This document shows positions 49,143 through 59,719 of a stretch of 64,000 nucleotides of DNA, in pieces. Numbering within the stretch: position 1 is the first letter of the stretch; each line of letters opens with the position of its first letter. This DNA comes from Manihot esculenta (taxonomy: Eukaryota > Streptophyta > Magnoliopsida > Malpighiales > Euphorbiaceae), in assembly GCF_001659605.2 (NCBI RefSeq), contig NC_035170.2, forward strand, positions 28,438,020 through 28,502,019. The letters run 5' to 3'. The position numbers were made by a program, and so were the translations under genes. The notes below the pieces were generated by a model. That model was not told where the DNA came from, did no database searches, and was given only the letters and a program-made list of their open reading frames with translations.

Positions 49143-49857
49143 TTAGGGAAAATTAAGCAAAGTTGTTGATTATTGTTTCAGGTTGATCAAGTTTCATCAG
49201 TTTTCTTTGAGTTTGTATTGATGCATGCATGTGTTGTTGTTTGTATACGTTTGTATAAAAATTTCTTTATTTGCTGCTTGTTCTACTAAAGTTTTTGCAG
49301 TCTTGAAGAGAAGAATTTTGATTAAACTTGCTTGATACATATCAGCTTGTAATCTGAAAAAACAAATATATATGATTACTATAAGATGGAGTTTATATCA
49401 AAATGAATATCAGCTTGTAATCTTATTTTTAGCTCACAAACGACGTAGTTTTCTTTTTGCCAAAGAAACGACGTAGTATTTGACAGCATAAACGTCTGGT
49501 CCACAAAAAACGGCGATTTTTTTTTTTAATAAAAAAACAAGGCGAGTCTAACGGACTGGTTCTCGGTTAAACCAATCGAACCGAATGGTCCGGATTTGTG
49601 AAATAGAACTCGGTCTGGCAATATCATCACCCCAGAATCGGCAACTCCCAGACTCCAGCCACATTTGCAAATCAAAACAACCACCTCCAGACACCAGCCC
49701 TCCATATTCGACCAGAGAAAATAGAAAAATAAAAGAAAAGGCGGCGCCGGCGAGAACTTGCATAGCGATTCATCGACTCATCATCTTTTATTTTCATTGA
49801 ATTCGTATTAACTCTGTGTTTCTCTTTGTTTTTGATTTCACAATCAAGAGAGAAATA
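49143..49857. other. Intergenic region upstream of the NFU gene
   Basis: Contains the WEB-like 3' region and the NFU 5' region. AAACGACGTAGT occurs twice (49438-49449 and 49466-49477), 28 bp apart, close in sequence to the ACGACGTCGT palindrome at 46738. Two runs of ATATCAGCTTGTAATCT (near 49338 and 49407) form another direct repeat. No gene seen. Confidence 0.45.
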
Positions 49858-52407
49858 ATGCAAGCTGTGGTGCTCAACCCAACTTACTGTAGGGCTCAGC
49901 AAATCTCAGATTCTCCTTCTTCTTCTCGCCCCTCCAAGGTATTTCCGTTCCTCCTCTCTCGTTCTCTCGAAAAGTTTTTTTTTTTTTTTTTTAAATTAGC
50001 TCATTTGAATTTGTATTGAATCCAGAATCCGAGCTTCTTTGGCACCCAGGTCTCGCTCAAGCGTGGGCGTTATCGGCTCAGGCGAATCCCGTGCCGCTCC
50101 ATGCGGATTCGGTCGCCTACGTTGACGCGGAGACTAGGTTTGTTTCTGTGGTTTCTAAAGAATATTCGATTCAGCATTCTCAAAGTGTAAAGGCTTATAT
50201 AATTAATTGCTACTTGTTTGCTTCTTTTGATGTTTATAACTGATTATGAATAGACACATTTTTTTCTTTCTGGTCCTTGATCTGTTCATCAATATGAAAT
50301 ATAATGGATTTCTCCAAAAGAGTTCTAATTTTTTTCTTTCTTTCTTTTTTTTTTTTTAATATTCCCGTAAGCCAAGATTTCATTTTCCTCATAATTTATG
50401 CTCGAATTCCATTTCCTGGTTTTTCGGAGAGGATTGGCATTAAAATCATGACCCAAACTTGGGTTGAATTGAGGAGAAATTATTCAATGCAATACAACAA
50501 TTTTCATTGATCAGGTTGTTACTTACGGTGGACCCACCATAATCAATGATTATAATTTAATTATATTGTAAAATTTTTCTGAATTGAGGCTTTGACTGTT
50601 AACTTGTTAAAGTCAACTTCTTCCGCATTCTTTTTGCAGTGAAAATTTTGAAAAAGGTAGCTTTGGTAAGTTAGTAAAAATGACGTTTTAATTTACCTTG
50701 AATCCAAGGTTATTATCCTCAAAAAAGTTGTACTTGACTCATAGTTTGATTCTCCCTTTTGTAGTGTTCATATTGATTTCTTTATGCAGGTCTGATCACC
50801 CACTGCATAGTTGATTTTAGTTGCTAGTATATGGATTCAGTGTCTCCTTTTTGGTGGATTTTCAAATGATTTTGTTGTTGAATTAGATAATTTGCTGTTG
50901 TGCAGTTGTAAAGGCTGTTGCCCCCCCAGATTCAGCCTTGGAATTGCCGTTAACTGCTGAGAATGTTGAGAGCGTATTGGATGAAGTTCGACCATACCTC
51001 ATTGCAGATGGGGGTAATGTGGCATTACATGAGATTGATGGCAATGTTGTGCGGTTGAAGCTACAAGGAGCCTGTGGCTCCTGTCCAAGTTCTGTCGTGA
51101 CGATGAAGATGGGTATTGAGCGTCGGTTAATGGAAAAGATTCCTGAAATAGTTTCTGTAGAACCAATTGCAGATGAAGAAACTGGGCTTGAGCTGAATGA
51201 AGAGAATATAGAGAAGGTAATCTCATGACAGACTTCAACCTTAGTGTTAATTCTGTGTAGGGTAATTAAAAGTTCAAACTACTTGCATGGAGGAATTGAA
51301 AGAAGCCAATAAGTGATAAATATCTCACTTCTCAAAGAATTGAACTCTGTTCAGATTAAACATCATTATATGCACCTATTGCAATTTTGCATCAGTTTTT
51401 AAAGTCTCTACAACATATGTCCTATAAGACAAGTTTGAAACACTTTTTAGTGCAAAGGAAAAAATCAGTTTTGCTCGTGTGAATCTCTTTTTGGTTCCTC
51501 AAAAATCGTTGTCATGGATCTGCTTAGTGAATTCTAACTAGTTTCTTTTGTTTGCATTGATGTGATATCCTTTCTTCTTTAAATGGTTGCTTTAATACCT
51601 GTTATAGCTTCTTGGATTGGGCATACCCTTTTACCTGTTTATTCTCCAATTGTATCTAGAGTTTTTTTTTTTTTTTCAGATTTCTTTAGTATGTACCTCA
51701 AAGTGGTTTCAACTTTGTTACATTAGCCTCCAAAGTTGAAATTGCTAGCATGCACTTGGGTTTCTCTCTGCCATTTTCCGCCACCTCCAGCAACTAGTTA
51801 GTCTCAATTTTGTTTCTACTCACACACTTACATTTGCCTCCAAAGGTAAAATTGTTGGCATATGCGTTGGTTTGTCTGCCGTTTTCACTATTAAATGTTA
51901 TCATGTCCTGTTAATTGCAACACAACAAATGGGATTAATAAATAGTGTTATTGCTATTTTTTTCCCCTTTGTCCAGCTCTGTCCTAAAATTACCAATCAC
52001 TGAACAGGATAACTAAGTTGTTATGTCCTACGTGTGTGCAAAAGAGATGGGACTATCATTTTACTTGCTGTGTCCCTTGTCATATCCTATCACCAAATGC
52101 AACCAGAGTAGTGGACATGTGCTTTCTCCATCAAATTAAATGGATGCTTGAATTAAAGGGGAATTACTGTTTTTCTTATCATGATTTACTTTTGCTTATC
52201 ATATACATGTGCCAGGTACTTGAAGAAATTAGGCCATACCTTGTTGGGGCAGCTGGAGGATCTCTCGAACTAGTAACCATTGAAGAGCCAATAGTAAAAA
52301 TCCAAATCACAGGTCCAGCAGCTGGTGTCATGACTGTTCGAGTAGCTGTCACACAGAAACTACGGGAGAAAATTCCAGCCATTGCTGCAGTTCAACTTCT
52401 ATCTTAA
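49858..52407 (+). CDS. NifU-like plastid iron-sulfur scaffold protein (NFU2/NFU3 type)
   Basis: Exons are 49858-49938, 50026-50137, 50906-51216 and 52216-52407, joining to 231 residues. The N-terminus is rich in Ser and Arg without acids ([26 protein letters not shown]) and looks like a plastid transit peptide. The first NFU domain (about residues 80-150) has GACGSCPSS, with Cys 121 and Cys 124 forming the CxxC that holds a 4Fe-4S cluster. The second domain (about 168-231; [11 protein letters not shown] to AAVQLLS) lacks CxxC, as is normal for plant NFU1-3. These proteins hand clusters to photosystem I and other plastid enzymes. The exon 2/3 join (CTAG then TTGTAAAGG) restores the family's RRLVVKAVA. 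Choice between NFU2 and NFU3 cannot be made here. Confidence 0.92.
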
Positions 52408-55400
52408 TGACACTTCGATGCACATAGCAGCATCCTCAAATAAAAAGAGCTATATGCTCACAACCTGTATAAATAGTACAACACAATGTGTACAGTTGAG
52501 CTTAACTGAATGCAATTGTTGAATGTTATTAAAATTAGTTTAGGAGGAAATTTTCAAGTGAAAAATCATTTTGTGTTGGCCATTTGATATCCATTGTTGA
52601 GCTTGAAATTCAATGTATTAGCATTTTTCATTGGCATTTTCATAGATGCGGACAATTTCTTTTTAGATTACTCTGAAATTTGTGGATGGGTTGAAGGTTC
52701 CTCCAAATATGTTCTTTTCATTTAGATCATATGGACTCGTTCAAAATGCAATCATAGAATTAAGAGAATGCCATAGGCCCTTAACACACAAAAATGCGTA
52801 TGGAAGACTCGCCTCTTCCATTTGAGCTTGAATGTCCGCGAAGAATTTCCAGTGGAACAATAAGAGGGTTCTGATTAAGATCATAATTAATAAACCATGC
52901 CATGAAAACGTATGCTGTGCAATCATCAGAATATGATGCAAATACAAGCACAAGATACTTTTCCCAGCTCCTTGCTTCCCCCAATTACATTATCACTTGC
53001 ATCAAATGCCAACCTCAGATGTAAGACAAGTAGAAAACAAGGAAAAAATAACAGAAGCTGTGAATATCAATGAAGGAGAATAGCAGGATGAACTGCAATG
53101 GAATATGGATGAAACTTTTCGGAGTCGTGTCTCAAGTTTCTTATTAGCTTGTGTTAGTAGGATGAAAAACTGATGATACTGGAAGTCCATGCAGCTTAAA
53201 TGGAAGCCTTTGTGTAAGCTCTCTAATGAATTATTCAGTGTTTCGGAAATAATTCATGATATGAATGTACCAGCTCTCTATTAAGCTTACACAAAGACTT
53301 CCATTTAAGCTTAAAAATATTCAAGCACAATATTGAGTGGAATATTTTAAAGCCTTCTTAATTTTGTTATTATTGATTTCAAGCACTAAATCAACCCTTT
53401 AATTTTGAGTTTAGAAATATTTGTAAATTATATGGTGATTGGTAACAAAAATTGTTCCTGGTATAAGTTGTTTTCCAAGTTGAAGCTCAACTAAAAAAAA
53501 ATCTACTATTTAATAACTTCTATTTTGTTTTTTAGGTATTAAATTTGCTTTGCTTCATATAATTAATTAATACATTACAAAAATTAGATTTCAACAACAA
53601 TTTTTTAACATTATTATGCACATAATATTAATATTATATAAATTATATGTATAATATCATATACAATAATATTATAAATTAATATGAAAGTGTGTGTAAA
53701 ATATTTAAGTTACAGAATTTATACACATTATTATATATATTGAGGTTCTGGGATCCATGTAGAATTTCAGTATATGTGAGTGAGCTTAGATTCACACCTT
53801 TCTCTTTTTTTTTTCTCTTATTCTCTAGTGACGTATAATCGTCATCAGACTACAGTGCCACCTGTTGCTATCACACAGAATTGTATATACGAATATACCC
53901 GTCTTCTCACCATTATCAGGTGGTTATTTAATTCACATCCGGATCGTGGTATAGCTGGGTCTGTTTTCCACTAATCCATCATATCAGGAGGTTCGATCCT
54001 TCTTTGATGAGTTTAGACCCCGTTCTGCCTCAAATGTGATGTGGATTATATGATGATGGACCAATTTGCACGATAGACTCTCATGAATTTTGGATCAAAC
54101 TTTTCTACAAAAGCTCAACTATGGTTTGAGTGTCAGACGCCCAACGGTCGTAATATATTATATACTGATAATTTTTATTAATATATAGTTTAAGCTTTTT
54201 AAGAATATATAAAATATGTTGTTATAATATAATTTTAAATAAAATATATCATAATTTATATCATTTATCAATTAAATATGTATATATAAACGCACTAACA
54301 TAATATCTTTATCCAATGAAAATAATTGCATGCAGCCATGCACCATCGCCTACAATTTTGACAAAGTTTGTTTCATTAGACTTTTCAGGCTAATCTATTT
54401 TAGTATTTTTTTTTTTTTTTTTGAAAAAAAATCTATTTAGTAATTGTTACACTAAGTTTTTGGGAAAAAAAATTGTTACACTAGTTAATTTGAATGAATA
54501 ACATTTTAATAAAAATTATAATCTCTTACTTAAAATAAAAAATTTATATCAATTTTTTATTTAGAATAAAAACTTTAATTATTTTTAATTAAAAAATTAA
54601 AAAAATTAAAATTATGCATAATTTTATAGAAATTTATTCGAATTTTTTAAATGAATTGTTGGAAACAAAATTTATAAGTTTTATCCTTAAATTTAGATTA
54701 ATAAAAATGTGCATTAGATTAATGTATAAAAAATACTTAGTAATACTTAGATTAACTAAAATTTTTAATATTTTAGTTAGAATTTTAATTTGAATAATAT
54801 TTTAGCCCAAATTTTTAATATTAGAAAAAAAAAACTCCTAGTTAGAATTACTGCCTGTGTACCAGAGCATTTGATTAATTAAATGAAAGTGAAATCAATT
54901 TGATGAATTTAATTATTTGAAATTGAAATCACTGAATTAAAACACAATTTTTACAAAAGTAAAAAAAAAAATAAATACTTTTTTATATTTAAACATAAAA
55001 TATAATATTTTCTGTTATTTATTATCAATTTTAAGACAACTCCGTGTGTTTGATAAAATATATGAGCGAGCCACTCGCCATTTCTTAATTTTATTTATAT
55101 AATATTTAGGTGTGCAATTTAATTTAATTAATAAAAATTTAATATATTATATTTGACGTGATAATTATATATTATAAATTTTAAATAATATTTATGATTA
55201 AAAAAATTAAATAATATTTATTATAATTTAGATTATAACATTTATAAATTAAATAGAAAAAAAAATATACGTGAAAACAACTGCATGCTTCCATGCGATG
55301 TAGCCTAAAATTTTTGACAAAGTTTCATTTGGACTAATTTCCATGTTCTCTCATCCTATACATGTACAAAGAGAAATTAAAATTACAAATGTAATCATAT

Positions 55401-55583
55401 ATTATTTAAATTTAACTGAAATCCCCTTCTCTCGCATGTAATAAAAAATTGATAAAAAATGAATAATTATATAAATATAATTTAATAATAGGTAAATGAA
55501 TCTTAAAAATATAATAATTAGTTAATATCTTTTTAAAAAAATAATTATTTTTATATAATTATTTGTTTTTTATTAATTTATTA
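52408..55583. other. A+T-rich intergenic DNA downstream of NFU
   Basis: No supported gene. Contents noted: a 28-bp-arm inverted repeat (53193-53311), and two decayed copies of the B3 gene's upstream module with TTTTGACAAAGTTT (about 54331-54390 and 55285-55415). The rest is A/T runs. Confidence 0.55.
53193..53311. repeat. Inverted repeat with 28-bp arms, potential hairpin
   Basis: Left arm 53193-53220 (AGCTTAAATGGAAGCC then TTTGTGTAAGCT) pairs with 53284-53311, with a single C/T mismatch. The loop is about 63 bp. The arms start and end with AGCTTA/TAAGCT. It could be a small foldback element or a precursor-like hairpin. Confidence 0.8.
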
Positions 55584-55592
55584 TACTATATA

Positions 55593-56225
55593 GAGAAAAT
55601 TATTTTTTAGTCCCTGAGGTTTAACGTAATTAACACTTCTGTCCCTCTATTTTGGCGACTCAACACTTAAGTCCCTCACTTTATTTTCTGTCCAAATTCG
55701 CAGTCCTTCCGTTCAAAATAGCCGTTTGAGACACGTGAATTGACAAAATTAACCCTCACTAAACCCAAACCCAAATACCCCTTCTTCTTCTTCTCCTTCT
55801 TCTTCTCTTTCTTCTGCAACTTCTTCTTCTTCTTCTTTTTTCTCCTCCTTCTTCTTCTTCTTTTTCTTTCTTCTTCTTCTTCTTCTTCCTACCCTCCTTT
55901 CTGCAACTTCTTCTTTTTCTTCTTCTTTCTACCCTCCTTTCTACAACTTTTTCTTCTTCTTCTTCTTCTTCTTCTTTTTATTCTTCTTCTTCAACCGGAG
56001 AAAACATGAAAGAGAAAAAAAAAGAATTTCACATTAAAAGAATAGTATTTTTGAAAAAAATTATCACCTCTCACTTTTGACTCTTTGACCAAACGGTTTA
56101 AATGGATGGAAGGACTACGAATTTGAACGGAAGAAAAAGTGAGGGACTTAAGTGTTGGGTCGCCAAAATAGAGGGACAGAAGTGTTAATTACGTTAAACC
56201 TCAAGGACTAAGAAGTAATTTTCCC
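55593..56225. mobile_element. Mutator-type MITE (MULE-like) with 9-bp target duplication
   Basis: Long terminal inverted repeats of about 130-145 bp: the left starts GAGAAAATTATTTTTTAGTC, the right in complement starts GGGAAAATTACTTCTTAGTC, and both continue GAGGTTTAACGTAATTAACA. Both ends are flanked by TACTATATA (55584-55592 and 56226-56234). A 9-bp duplication and G(A/G)GAAAATT ends fit Mutator-like elements. The interior is a (CTT)n-rich stretch without a transposase. Confidence 0.85.
55778..55992 (+). repeat. (CTT)n-rich microsatellite inside the MITE
   Basis: Imperfect CTT/TTCTTC repeat over about 215 bp. It creates a long frame coding only for Phe, Leu and Ser runs, which is not a gene. 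Confidence 0.85.
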
Positions 56226-56280
56226 TACTATATAATATGTTTTATATTATAAAACCGCCTCGCTATGTAATTTTTCTCTG

Positions 56281-56520
56281 AAAGTTGGAGATTTTCTACA
56301 CATCCACCTCAATGCAAGCGCCGTAGAAGTTTGACAAAGTTTCAGATAGACTTTCCAGGCTAATAACTTATTTAAAATCTCAGCAAAGTTAACGCAACAG
56401 GTTGAGGTCACGTATCACTGCCCATTTTCTGCAAGTCACCGATCATAATAGATGTTGAAGCCAAAGGAATCTTACATTTGGTCACGGTAACACCATCAGA
56501 TTGCAAAGAGCATGGCCAAT
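56281..56520 (+). pseudogene. Truncated B3-gene copy with its upstream module
   Basis: The upstream module (CACCTCAATGCAAGCGCCGT, TTTGACAAAGTTTCAGATAG) is followed by CACTGCCCATTTTCTGCAAG and TAGATGTTGAAGCCAA. The latter matches codons of LPIFCKS and VDVEKK in the intact B3 gene at 57279-57330. Homology then stops. No start codon in frame and no complete domain. Confidence 0.65.
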
Positions 56521-56865
56521 TCATTGGAGTTTTTTTTTATAAGTAAAAATATTAGTTTATCTCATAATTTTTTATTTATTTTTTATATTATTTTTATTTT
56601 ATTTTTTATATTGTAATAATATATAGATGAATTATTATTATTTTATTTTATTTTTAAAATAATTTTTATTAATTACTATTTTTCTAAATGAATATTTAAA
56701 ATAAAATTTAATATGGGTACAATTAAAAATTAATAAAAAAATATTTTTTATAAAAAAATAAAATAAATAAAATTATAGGATGAAAAGAGTATAAAAAAAA
56801 AAGTATAAAAAAAAGAATTAAAAAAAAAACTAAAACCTTTAGAATATTCTTTTAGAGAAAGAGCT
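56521..56865. other. A+T-rich spacer
   Basis: Nearly pure A/T sequence between the truncated B3 copy and the tandem repeat cluster. I see no gene or defined repeat. Confidence 0.5.
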
Positions 56866-57046
56866 CTATGGGTTGTTTTCTTTACAACCCACAGAGCTCA
56901 GAAAACAACCCATAGAGCTCTTTCTCTAAAAGAACATTCAGAAGACATAGAGCTCAGAAAACAACCCATAGAGCTCTTTCTCTAAAAGAATATTCAGAAG
57001 ACATAGAGCTCAGAAAACAACCCATAGAGCTCTTTCTCTAAAACTT
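56866..57046. repeat. Tandem and inverted repeat cluster upstream of the B3 gene
   Basis: AGAGCTCAGAAAACAACCCA then TAGAGCTCTTTCTCTAAA recurs three times (starting about 56895, 56948 and 57005), with a unit of about 57 bp. One inverted copy sits at the left edge (TAGAGAAAGAGCTCTATGGG, from 56865). The first repeat and the inverted copy can fold back on each other. It ends about 200 bp upstream of the B3 start codon. Confidence 0.8.
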
Positions 57047-57178
57047 TAAGCTTACATTGAGGTGGGATATGACAAAAGTTTTAAGCGTAAAAGTTTGACA
57101 AAAGTTTCATATATAGAATTTTCCAATACTCTTCTCAATTATAAAAGTTTAAAACAACAGCGCCAAAGTTCACTCATC

Positions 57179-57190
57179 CCTATATATAAG
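57179..57190 (+). promoter_or_regulatory. TATA box of the B3 gene
   Basis: CTATATATAAGG, 50-60 bp upstream of the start codon at 57241. Position and sequence fit a plant TATA box with a short leader. Confidence 0.5.
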
Positions 57191-57240
57191 GAAATTAAAA
57201 CTCTTATCATACACTACAAAAATCTTGCAGCAAAGTTAAC

Positions 57241-57606
57241 ATGTCTTCCTCTACACCATCAGATCACTCATCATCATCACTGCCCATTTTCTGCAAGTCA
57301 CTGACCATAGTAGATGTCGAGAAGAAGCTCTCAGTCCCCACAAAGGCTCTGAAACATTTGCCCAGTTTTGGAGACAATCATCACTTGTATATTGAAGCCA
57401 TGGACGACAGAGGTTATTTTTGGAGCTTTCAATGTTCCATTCGCAGAAATGGACACCCAAAGCCTACTCTGTCTTCAAGGACTTGGCTCCCATTCGTTCG
57501 TTATAGGAATCTCACAGTTGGTGACACCATCAAGTTGTATAAAGAGTATGATCATTTCACTGGTGTTAACTACAAGATTCAAGTGGACATCATCAGGAAG
57601 AACTAA
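57241..57606 (+). CDS. Small B3-domain protein
   Basis: Single-exon frame of 121 residues, almost entirely one B3 DNA-binding domain. It reads PIFCKSLTIVDVEKKLSVPT (about 14-33), then FWSFQCSIRRNGHPKPTLSS (about 60-79) and WLPFVRYRNLTVGDTIKLYK (about 83-102). These match the first strand, the recognition-strand region and the GW..FV...L..GD motif of single-B3 plant proteins. There is no second domain or repression motif. A TATA box lies about 55 bp upstream. Several decayed copies of its upstream region surround it, so it is the surviving member of a small local array. Such short B3 genes are fast-evolving and target genes are unknown. Confidence 0.82.
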   Translation: MSSSTPSDHSSSSLPIFCKSLTIVDVEKKLSVPTKALKHLPSFGDNHHLYIEAMDDRGYFWSFQCSIRRNGHPKPTLSSRTWLPFVRYRNLTVGDTIKLYKEYDHFTGVNYKIQVDIIRKN

Positions 57607-57780
57607 ACTAGTATTGGAAAATATATATATGCCATGCTCTTATATATGTCTACGTTTTTGCTTAAATTTCTGCTAATAATCGCTGCAAAAATATATATAT
57701 ATATATATATATCTATTAAATTTTCAGTTCTACTCTCCAATTTCCAATTGATATCTTCTCCTTTTACAAGTCAAGTTGTT

Positions 57781-57900
57781 CCTAAAGCTTTTTAGGGGGA
57801 GTGGCTAGTTGCCCACTGTCTGGTTGGCTACCGTAGGCCTACGGAAATCCTGAACTAGCTGTGCCTTTTCTCCTTGTAGACCGTCCCTCTGTCTACAAGG
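57781..57900. other. Cluster of short perfect palindromes/hairpins
   Basis: Within 120 bp: CCTAAAGCTTTTTAGG (57781-57796), CCGTAGGCCTACGG (57831-57844), and a 10-bp stem CCTTGTAGAC/GTCTACAAGG (57872-57881 with 57891-57900, loop of 9). AGTGG and CCACT between the first two may form a fourth stem. The base composition is richer in G+C than the surroundings. Confidence 0.6.
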
Positions 57901-59669
57901 GAGGTAAGAATTATTGTAACCATGGTATCGATAATAATGTATAATTATTATTTTACCCTTGGAATAAAATAAGTATCTTGTTCAGTTCTTATCTTTTGTG
58001 TCTACTGTGAGGCTTCTGATTAAATGCTGCCTATTGGTTTCGTTGCTCGCTTATATAACCTTGACTAATTAGGGTATTCACGCTCACAAGATATCAGGTG
58101 ATTCCTAAGGCTAATTTGGTTTGAAGGTGTTCAAGTCAAGTGTCGCATGGTCCTAAACGAATGTCAAAATGCGGGTCCGTGAGTTAAAAAAAAATAATTG
58201 TTTTTTGATAAAATAAATTATTGACTAAGTTTCATTTGGTCTAATGTCCAAGCTCTCTCATCCTATATGTATAAAAGAGAAATTAAAAACTTAGCCCTAA
58301 TTATAGATATGTAAATCTTCCAGCAAAATTATTTATTTATTTATTTTAATAGATGGAGAGAGAGGAGTAGAAAGTCTAATCCAGGATACTGAGATAAGTT
58401 GCCACTCAATCAAAGGAGGGCACACATCTTCTAGCAAAGTTCATTAACATTCCCTTGTTCCTCTCATATAAAAATAAAAATAATAATAAAAAAATCCTTC
58501 TCCTTCATAGCTTCAAGTGACTCAAAGTCCTTATTATCATGACTTCAGATTTTCTACACACCCACCTCAATACAAGCGCCGTAAGAGTTTGACTCATTTA
58601 GCTTTTTCAAGTATAACACTCGTTCGAATTTTCATATCAAAATGAGAAATTGCAATCCTAATTTTCCAGCAAAGTATACATGTCTTTATTCATGAAAAAA
58701 TTATTAGAAAATAAAAGATAACTATAAAAATAGAATTATTTTGTATGTGATAATATTGTCCTTTAAAAAATTATACCCCTATTATATATTATTGTTGAAT
58801 AATAGTAAATTTCTTTCAAGATTAATACAAAGGCGGATAAAATAATTTTCCAAAAAAACAAAGTAAAAATTATATTACAGTTTATTTGCAACATATTTAT
58901 AGCAGAACATAACTGTTATAAAACGGTTATTGAGATAGCAGCTGCAACCTTGGCTTTCAACAGTTGTGTCTTTTCTCAAAAATTTAAAATAAAAATTTAA
59001 TTCTGAGAACTGCCCAAAGTGCCCGAAGTTTTCTCAAATTTTTCCACCAACTAAATTTAATTAATTTGATAATTTAAAACTTACAAACTCAAAATATTTC
59101 TCATAAACTTTAGAGGTAGAATTAAATAAATTTTTAGTTACTTTTTACTGACTACCATATCTAATAAAACTGTACGTGATTATATACATATTAATATATG
59201 ATATGAAATATGAAATATAGTTAAGCGATAAACATGTATAAATATATCTTATATAATGTGATCATTTATTTATTTAAAAAATAATAAAAATAAATATATA
59301 AATTTTTAATTCATACGAATTAATATTAAAAAGATTTAAATATTTAATTTTAAAATATATGAATTGATTTATTAATTATATTAAAATTTAAGGGATATAA
59401 TATTTTAATAATTTAAATTTTATAAATTTATAAAATATATAAAAAATTAATATTCCACTTGCACACTATAATTTTCTCGTACGTGTAGCCGGAGTTTCAA
59501 CAACAGATCTGTCACTCGTAAAGAAGCCTCACGCACTTCCAAACAACAGAATCAAACCGCATTCTGATTTCACTGTCTTCACTTGTTAGCTCCCATCTGT
59601 TCACTTCGCCGCTTCGCTTCCAAGGCCACCGGAGTTTCTCTCTTCTCACCGGCAAAACCTCTTCTCCCG

Positions 59670-59675
<6 letters not shown>

Positions 59676-59700
<25 letters not shown>
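59676..59700 (+). repeat. (CT)n microsatellite in the leader of the ATP-phosphoribosyltransferase gene
   Basis: An uninterrupted CT run about 20 bp upstream of the start codon at 59720. CT-rich leaders are common in plant 5' UTRs. Confidence 0.8.
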
Positions 59701-59702
<2 letters not shown>

Positions 59703-59719
59703 CTAATAACTAAAAAGCC

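Larger units (their letters stand above)
57607..59719. other. Intergenic region between the B3 gene and ATP-phosphoribosyltransferase
   Basis: Contains an (AT)n run near 57689-57712, a cluster of short hairpins (57781-57900), two further decayed copies of the B3 upstream module (about 58190-58300 and 58540-58680), A+T-rich filler, and a (CT)n leader next to the last gene. No other gene seen. Confidence 0.55.

Noticed and set aside
50640..50670. Extra NFU exon (ENFEKGS coding) between exons 2 and 3
   Set aside because: A good acceptor precedes it, but with the best exon 2 donor it breaks frame. Direct joining of exon 2 to 50906 restores the family sequence RRLVVKAVA.
55740..56009. 89-residue frame of Phe/Leu/Ser runs
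   Set aside because: Produced entirely by the (CTT)n microsatellite inside a MITE.
57781..57900. Hammerhead ribozyme or retrozyme
   Set aside because: Stems and a GAAA are present, but I could not find the conserved CUGANGA core in the right position.
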